From positions 992,001 to 1,056,000 of the forward strand of contig CP151794.1 of NCBI GenBank assembly GCA_041860225.1: DNA of 64,000 nucleotides. Reading direction: 5' to 3'. A program made the position numbers and the translations under genes. Positions 59,254 through 64,000 of this stretch are shown one piece after another. The number at the start of each line of letters is the position of its first letter. The first letter of the stretch is position 1. A model generated the notes under the pieces. That model was not told where the DNA came from. It saw only the letters and a program-made list of their open reading frames with translations, and ran no database searches. This stretch comes from Magnimaribacter mokuoloeensis. Its GTDB lineage: Bacteria > Pseudomonadota > Gammaproteobacteria > Magnimaribacterales > Magnimaribacteraceae.

Positions 59254-60522
59254 TTACAATCTTCCATCTGCTTCATTAGCGTCTAGTAAATATTTTATAT
59301 CGTAAGTCACATGATTTTTCTTTCCAAAAGCTCTAATTTCAGCTGGCGATAAATTTTTAAATTCGTCATGTGCAACTGCCAATAATATTGCGTCATATTT
59401 GCCTTGCACCGGTTGGGTGATCGGTTCTATACCGCACTCTTGTTTTGCTTCAACCTTATCTACCCACGGGTCATAAACATCTACATTACAATCATAATCT
59501 TGAAATGCTGTAACTAAATTCGCTACACCTGTATTTCTTAAATCTGGGCTATTCTCTTTAAAAGTTAAACCCATGATTAAAATATTTGCATCAACCAAAT
59601 GTATTCGCTTTTTAATCATTAGTTTAGCTACCTGATCGGCAATATAGCTTCCCATACTGTCATTTATGCGTCTACCAGAGAGAATCATCTCCGGCTGGTA
59701 GCCTACGGTTATGGCTTTATGGGTTAGATAATATGGATCAACCCCAATGCAATGACCTCCCACTAAGCCAGGTACAAATGGAATAAAATTCCATTTAGTA
59801 CCTGCAGCGTCTAAGACTGATTGGGTATCAATCCCTAATTTATTAAAAATAACAGCGAGTTCGTTAATTAGGGCAATATTTACATCTCTTTGTGTATTTT
59901 CAATTACTTTAGCAGCTTCAGCAATTTTTATGCTCTCTGCTCTATGTGTTCCTGCATTAATGATCTTTTTATAAAGGTTATCTACCTTTTCAGCAGTTTC
60001 TTGCGTCGAACCAGATGTCACTTTTTTTATCATGGTCAGACGGTGTGTTTTGTCTCCTGGATTAATTCTTTCCGGTGAGTAGCCACAAAAGAAATCTTTA
60101 TTGAATTCTAAACCTGAAAATTGTTCAAGAATCGGAACACATATTTCTTCAGTTGCTCCTGGGTAGACTGTAGATTCATAAATAACAATATCATCCTTTT
60201 TTAAGAACTTTGCTATAGTTTTGCTAGCATTTTCAAGAGGTCTCAAGTCAGGTTTTTTGTACTCATCAATTGGAGTTGGAACAGTAATTATAAAAATATT
60301 GCTATTTTGAATTTCTTCAGGATCACTAGTGAAGTTTAGAAGCTGTGCTTCTTTCAACTCTGTGGGCGTAGTTTCTAGTGTAGAGTCTTTACCTGTGAGT
60401 AATTCTTTAATTCTTAACTCGTTGATATCAAAACCTATTGTCTCAAATACTTTTCCAAATTCAATTGCTAAAGGTAAGCCTACATAACCCAACCCGATAA
60501 TGGCTATTTTATTATCCATCAT
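59254..60522 (-). CDS. TviB/WbpO-type nucleotide-sugar dehydrogenase
   Basis: This 422-residue protein has IAIIGLGYVGLPLAIEF, VTVPTPIDEYKKPDLRPL, GYSPERINPGDKTH and the catalytic-cysteine motif GLVGGHCIGVDPYYL. These fit the UDP-N-acetylhexosamine 6-dehydrogenases of the TviB/WbpO group, which oxidise UDP-GlcNAc or UDP-GalNAc to the uronic acid. GCGIEP-type sequence near the end is usual. It overlaps the epimerase stop by four bases (ATG ATG at the start). Confidence 0.9.
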   Translation of the reverse strand: MMDNKIAIIGLGYVGLPLAIEFGKVFETIGFDINELRIKELLTGKDSTLETTPTELKEAQLLNFTSDPEEIQNSNIFIITVPTPIDEYKKPDLRPLENASKTIAKFLKKDDIVIYESTVYPGATEEICVPILEQFSGLEFNKDFFCGYSPERINPGDKTHRLTMIKKVTSGSTQETAEKVDNLYKKIINAGTHRAESIKIAEAAKVIENTQRDVNIALINELAVIFNKLGIDTQSVLDAAGTKWNFIPFVPGLVGGHCIGVDPYYLTHKAITVGYQPEMILSGRRINDSMGSYIADQVAKLMIKKRIHLVDANILIMGLTFKENSPDLRNTGVANLVTAFQDYDCNVDVYDPWVDKVEAKQECGIEPITQPVQGKYDAILLAVAHDEFKNLSPAEIRAFGKKNHVTYDIKYLLDANEADGRL

Positions 60523-61526
60523 ATTTTGTGGTACTCCTTATACCACTCAACAAAATTTTTTACTCCTTGTTTTACAGTCATTGAAGGTTTGTAGTTAAAA
60601 TCCTTAACAAGATCATCAACATCTGCATAAGTATCCGGCACATCTCCGGGTTGAAGTGGCAAAAGTTCTTTAATGGCCTCAATACCTAAAGCATTCTCAA
60701 TAGCTTCAATATAATCCATTAGTTCAATTGGTGTATTATTTCCAATATTATAAACACGCCAAGGCGCATGGGAAGTACCTGAATCAGGATTATCGCCTGT
60801 CCAAAGAGGGTTGGGTTGTGCGGGCTTATCAAGAACTCGTAAAACCCCTTCTACGATATCATCTATATAGGTAAAATCTCTTCGATGATTACCGTTATTA
60901 AATACTTGTATTTTTTTTCCTTCTAGTATCGCTTCGGTAAATTTAAATAGCGCCATATCAGGCCTACCCCATGGCCCGTATACTGTAAAAAATCGTAAAC
61001 CGGTTGTAGGTAGATTGTAAAGATTACTATAGGTATGTGCCATTAATTCATTGGCCTTTTTACTGGCTGCATAAAGACTCATTGGGTGATCAACATTGTC
61101 GTGAATTGAGAAAGGCATTTTCGTATTAGATCCATATACAGAGCTGCTTGAAGCGTAGACAAGATGACTAACAGTATTGTGTCGACAGGCTTCTAGTATA
61201 TATCCGAAGCCAACCATATTAGTGTTGATATAGGCTAAAGGATTTTCAATAGAGTAACGAACACCTGCCTGTGCAGCTAAATTCACTACCATATCAAACT
61301 TATGTTTTTCAAAAAGTTCCATGACAGCCTCACCATTCTCAATGTCCATATTGATATGACTATAATTTTTATGGTCAGCATATCGCGCGAGGCGAGCTTC
61401 TTTTAGGGCTGGATCATAATAAGCATTATGGTTATCAATACCAACGACTCTTTCTCCACGTTCTAGTAACCTTATCGATAAAGCTGAACCAATAAAACCG
61501 GCGCTTCCTGTCACTAATACTTTCAT
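60519..61526 (-). CDS. UDP-glucuronate 4-epimerase-like enzyme
   Basis: This 335-residue SDR has VLVTGSAGFIGSALSIRLLERG, NMDIENGEAV, the catalytic YAASKKANE and VYGPWGRPDMALFKFTEAILEG. RDFTYIDDIVEGVLRVL and the long C-terminal loop are typical of UDP-glucuronate 4-epimerases in polysaccharide loci. It would convert UDP-GlcA, from the UDP-glucose dehydrogenase 9 bases upstream, to UDP-GalA. Its stop overlaps the TviB-type start by four bases. Confidence 0.9.
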   Translation of the reverse strand: MKVLVTGSAGFIGSALSIRLLERGERVVGIDNHNAYYDPALKEARLARYADHKNYSHINMDIENGEAVMELFEKHKFDMVVNLAAQAGVRYSIENPLAYINTNMVGFGYILEACRHNTVSHLVYASSSSVYGSNTKMPFSIHDNVDHPMSLYAASKKANELMAHTYSNLYNLPTTGLRFFTVYGPWGRPDMALFKFTEAILEGKKIQVFNNGNHRRDFTYIDDIVEGVLRVLDKPAQPNPLWTGDNPDSGTSHAPWRVYNIGNNTPIELMDYIEAIENALGIEAIKELLPLQPGDVPDTYADVDDLVKDFNYKPSMTVKQGVKNFVEWYKEYHKI

Positions 61527-61535
61527 ATCTGTATA

Positions 61536-62714
61536 TCAGTCATCGTTAAATAAATCTCGAGTGTATACCTTTTGCTTTACATCCATAAGATCATCTGACA
61601 TGCGGTTTGTTATGATCAAATCAGATAAGCCTTTAAACTCTTCTAAGTCCTTAATTACTTTTGAATTGAAGAATGTACTTTCCTCCATAACTGGTTCATA
61701 AATGACTACTTTTATTCCTTTACCCTTTATACGTTTCATAATACCTTGGATGGAAGATGATCTATAGTTATCAGAGCCACTTTTCATGATCAACCTATAA
61801 ACACCAACTACCTTTGGAGTCTTAGCAATAATAGAATCTGCGATAAAGTCTTTTCGAGTGGAATTTGCATCAACAATTGCACTTATCAAACTATGAGGTA
61901 CTTCTTGATAATTTGCTCTTAATTGTTTTGTATCTTTTGGAAGACAGTAGCCTCCATAACCAAATGATGGATTATTGTAATGAGAGCCTATGCGAGGATC
62001 TAAACCTACTCCTGTTATTAACTCCTTAGAATCAAGCTCATGAACTTCAGCATAAGAATCTAATTCATTAAAGAACGATACACGCATTGCTAAATATGTA
62101 TTGGAAAATAACTTAACCGCTTCGGCTTCTGTTGAATTAGTGAAAAGTATTTCAATTTCTTCTTTATGAGCCCCTTTCAAGAGTAGATCAGCAAATTCTT
62201 TAGCTTTTTTTGAGTGGTCTCCAACTATAATCCTCGAAGGATATAAGTTGTCTTTCAATGCTTGACCTTCTCTGAGAAACTCAGGTGAAAAAATCACTCT
62301 TTTAGAGTTGAATTTACCTTGCAACAATTGAGTATGGCCTACGGGAACAGTTGATTTTATTACTATTAAAGCCTCATGATTATTTGTCATGGCATCCTCA
62401 ACTACCTTGTCTACAGAAAGGGTATCGAAATAATTTGTTTCAGGATCAAAATTAGTAGGAGTTGCTATTACAATGAAGCTAGCACCCTTATATGCAATAT
62501 CTTTGTTTAGAGTGGCTGTTAAGGATAGTGAGCCCTCTGCCAGAAAGGACTCTATCTCTTCGTCCACTATGGGAGACTGTTTATTGTTTATTTTATCAAC
62601 TCTTTCAGAATCAATATCTAACACAACAACATCATTATGTTGAGAAAATAAAACAGCCAGAGACATGCCCACATACCCTGAACCAACTACAGTTACTTTT
62701 GTTCTTTTAGCCAA
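61536..62714 (-). CDS. ugd: UDP-glucose 6-dehydrogenase
   Basis: This 392-residue protein has TVVGSGYVGMSLAVLFSQ, IATPTNFDPETNYFDT, KSTVPVGHTQ, SPEFLREGQALKD and the catalytic-cysteine motif GYGGYCLPKDTKQL. These mark the UDP-glucose dehydrogenase of about 390 residues in E. coli. It makes UDP-glucuronic acid with two NAD turnovers. It feeds the UDP-GlcA epimerase directly downstream. The place near the right edge makes it one of the first genes read in this locus. Confidence 0.93.
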   Translation of the reverse strand: MAKRTKVTVVGSGYVGMSLAVLFSQHNDVVVLDIDSERVDKINNKQSPIVDEEIESFLAEGSLSLTATLNKDIAYKGASFIVIATPTNFDPETNYFDTLSVDKVVEDAMTNNHEALIVIKSTVPVGHTQLLQGKFNSKRVIFSPEFLREGQALKDNLYPSRIIVGDHSKKAKEFADLLLKGAHKEEIEILFTNSTEAEAVKLFSNTYLAMRVSFFNELDSYAEVHELDSKELITGVGLDPRIGSHYNNPSFGYGGYCLPKDTKQLRANYQEVPHSLISAIVDANSTRKDFIADSIIAKTPKVVGVYRLIMKSGSDNYRSSSIQGIMKRIKGKGIKVVIYEPVMEESTFFNSKVIKDLEEFKGLSDLIITNRMSDDLMDVKQKVYTRDLFNDD

Positions 62715-62757
62715 AATAAATTAGTAGCGCTTTTATTTAAATTAAAGGATATTATTT

Positions 62758-63684
62758 TTATTTACTTGAAGAAAAGTGACGGAGAAGGACCAACATTACA
62801 CTGATTATTCCGCCAAGCAATGTACTTACTATCACTATCAGAGATCTTGTAGGTCTAGATCTTTTTTCTGGAACAAAAGGAGGTTCCAAAATAATTAGGC
62901 TGTATTCATCATGAATACTTGCCATCATTTGAATTTCTAACTGACCCTCAATGAGGAGGTTAATGGAATTTTTTATATCTACCTTTGATGTCCGAGCAAG
63001 CTCATTTGTTAAATACCCTAGAGCAGCCTTCGAGTCAGATATGTCCCTTTGTCTATTTAAATTATTAGCCTCTTTAATGATTAAAGAGAGAAAGCGTTCA
63101 GCAAAAACAGGGGAAACATGCTCGAAACTTATATTAACAAAGCCAGTAATTTTGTCTTGTTTAATAGAAAGCATTTTTCCGTACGCTTGATGGGCTTCTA
63201 GATATGTAGGTATAGCTGATTTATTTGCAGTGGATTCCCTTACCCATTTTTTTTCATCTGCATCATAATCTTCCTCATTAAAGTATAACTTTCCTTCCCC
63301 AAAATCATATCGATCATAAGCCATTAGGGAGGGTAATACTCCTTCAAAGCTGACAAGATGTCTTACAAAATCTCGAGATTTGATTATTTCGACCATTTTT
63401 AAAGTCTCATTACCTTGTCCTGAGATCGCTCCCAAGCCGGCTAGAGAAGCTATATCAGAAAATTGAGAAATTGGGCTAGAAGTTTGAGAATCCCTGGATA
63501 CAAGTACCGCCTCAGATGTAAAATAATTTGTCAGTGAAAGGGCGTAAAAGATAGAGCTAATAGCAACAATTGTTGTCATTAAAATTATGAAGATCTTTCC
63601 TTTCCATATGGCTTCGAAAAGCTGCCTTAAATCTATTTCATCTTCATAAATAACATTGTCTGTATTTGTATTAGAGGTTGTCAT
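62758..63684 (-). CDS. Wzz-like chain-length determinant protein
   Basis: This 308-residue protein has two membrane helices: one near the N-terminus (about residues 32-54) after EDEIDLRQLFEAIWKGK, and one at the C-terminus (about 280-303) after PPFVPEKRSRPTRSLI, the usual proline-rich element of Wzz. The large periplasmic part is mostly helical. Wzz proteins set the length of the polysaccharide chain made by the polymerase. Its start overlaps the stop of the MarR-type gene by four bases. Confidence 0.88.
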   Translation of the reverse strand: MTTSNTNTDNVIYEDEIDLRQLFEAIWKGKIFIILMTTIVAISSIFYALSLTNYFTSEAVLVSRDSQTSSPISQFSDIASLAGLGAISGQGNETLKMVEIIKSRDFVRHLVSFEGVLPSLMAYDRYDFGEGKLYFNEEDYDADEKKWVRESTANKSAIPTYLEAHQAYGKMLSIKQDKITGFVNISFEHVSPVFAERFLSLIIKEANNLNRQRDISDSKAALGYLTNELARTSKVDIKNSINLLIEGQLEIQMMASIHDEYSLIILEPPFVPEKRSRPTRSLIVIVSTLLGGIISVMLVLLRHFSSSK

Positions 63685-63998
63685 GACTTATCCATTCGTT
63701 GAATTTCTTTTTTCAGTTTATCAAACTCTTCAGATTTTCGCTGAAGAAATAATAAAGTTAATTTTCGTTTTTCATCTATGCCTTCTGGAGTTAGCAGATA
63801 TAAATAGCCAATCTTGTTGTCAGATCTTCTGAAATTATTAACCTTAATTAAACCCTTTCCTAATAGAGCTTTAATTAGATAGTTGATTTTACCGAGGCTC
63901 AGGCCCAAGTGCTCCGCTATTTGGCGCTGAGTAAGCTTAGGGTTTTCTTCTAATTTTTGTAGGATTTCTAATTCCGTTTCAGAATGACTTTTTTTCAT
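63681..63998 (-). CDS. MarR-family EPS-associated regulator
   Basis: This 105-residue protein has a winged helix-turn-helix: ELEILQKLEENPKLTQRQIAEHLGLSLGKINYLIKALLGKGLIKVNNF, then RSDNKIGYLYLLTPEGIDEK and a helical tail (KRKLTLLFLQRKSEEFDKLKKEI). This is the small MarR-type regulator found at the head of many exopolysaccharide loci. It probably controls transcription of the locus downstream. The ATG at 63998 is two bases from the window edge, so a farther start outside cannot be excluded. Confidence 0.88.
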   Translation of the reverse strand: MKKSHSETELEILQKLEENPKLTQRQIAEHLGLSLGKINYLIKALLGKGLIKVNNFRRSDNKIGYLYLLTPEGIDEKRKLTLLFLQRKSEEFDKLKKEIQRMDKS

Positions 63999-64000
63999 AG

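Noticed and set aside
1..64000. CRISPR arrays, insertion sequences, prophage genes, toxin-antitoxin or defence systems
   Set aside because: No regularly spaced repeats, transposase, integrase or phage structural proteins were seen.

Overview
The window is AT-rich DNA from a gammaproteobacterium. The block thrS-infC-rpmI-rplT-pheS-pheT-ihfA, followed by a MerR-type gene, is a gammaproteobacterial arrangement. The AT-rich bases, short intergenic spaces, many start/stop overlaps and acyl-CoA genes (CaiB-type CoA-transferase, DUF35/thiolase pair, glutathione transferase) would fit a streamlined marine lineage such as SAR86. That placement is inference, not proof.

Layout: bases 1-14603 are mostly core genes. 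A partial hot-dog thioesterase (minus strand) diverges from a glutathione transferase/CoA-transferase pair (plus strand). Between them lies a 439-base gap holding two tandem copies of a foldable element (545-602 and 610-673). A tRNA-Pro(GGG) and the minus-strand operon merR, ihfA, pheT, pheS, rplT, rpmI, infC, thrS follow. infC very probably starts at an AUA codon, and PheT lacks its OB-fold tRNA-binding domain. Next come pdxH, a DoxX membrane protein, a FabH-like synthase, a DjlA-like co-chaperone, the DUF35/thiolase pair and a YfcE-type phosphodiesterase.

From 63998 down to 14584 every gene is on the minus strand. Except for rnd and a small membrane protein at the far end, this is one surface-polysaccharide locus of about 48 kb. 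It is read from an EPS-type MarR regulator and a Wzz protein at the right edge, through UDP-glucose dehydrogenase, UDP-glucuronate epimerase and a TviB-type dehydrogenase, to a scattered pseudaminic-acid-type pathway (PseB, PseC, PseF, PseI, PseG). A PglK-like ABC flippase, an EpsG-like polymerase, several glycosyltransferases, three ATP-grasp proteins, methyltransferases and a GH57-like protein accompany these. At the left end a PglF-like dehydratase, an aminotransferase and a PglC-like initiating phosphoglycosyl transferase would make and load the first sugar.

The most interesting part is 20733-27478. Three overlapping or abutting genes match, in kind and in transcription order, the Campylobacter jejuni phosphoramidate (MeOPN) genes Cj1418 (glutamine kinase), Cj1417 (gamma-glutamyl-CDP-amidate hydrolase) and Cj1416 (CTP:phosphoglutamine cytidylyltransferase). 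Here the kinase carries an extra, degenerate nucleotidyltransferase domain at its N-terminus. Upstream lie a CDP-alcohol phosphotransferase-like membrane protein lacking the fourth motif aspartate, and a nucleotidyltransferase/thymidylate-kinase-like fusion. I propose that the locus makes a glycan decorated with a phosphoramidate-type group, transferred by the CDP-alcohol-transferase homologue. This is inference from domain content and gene order.
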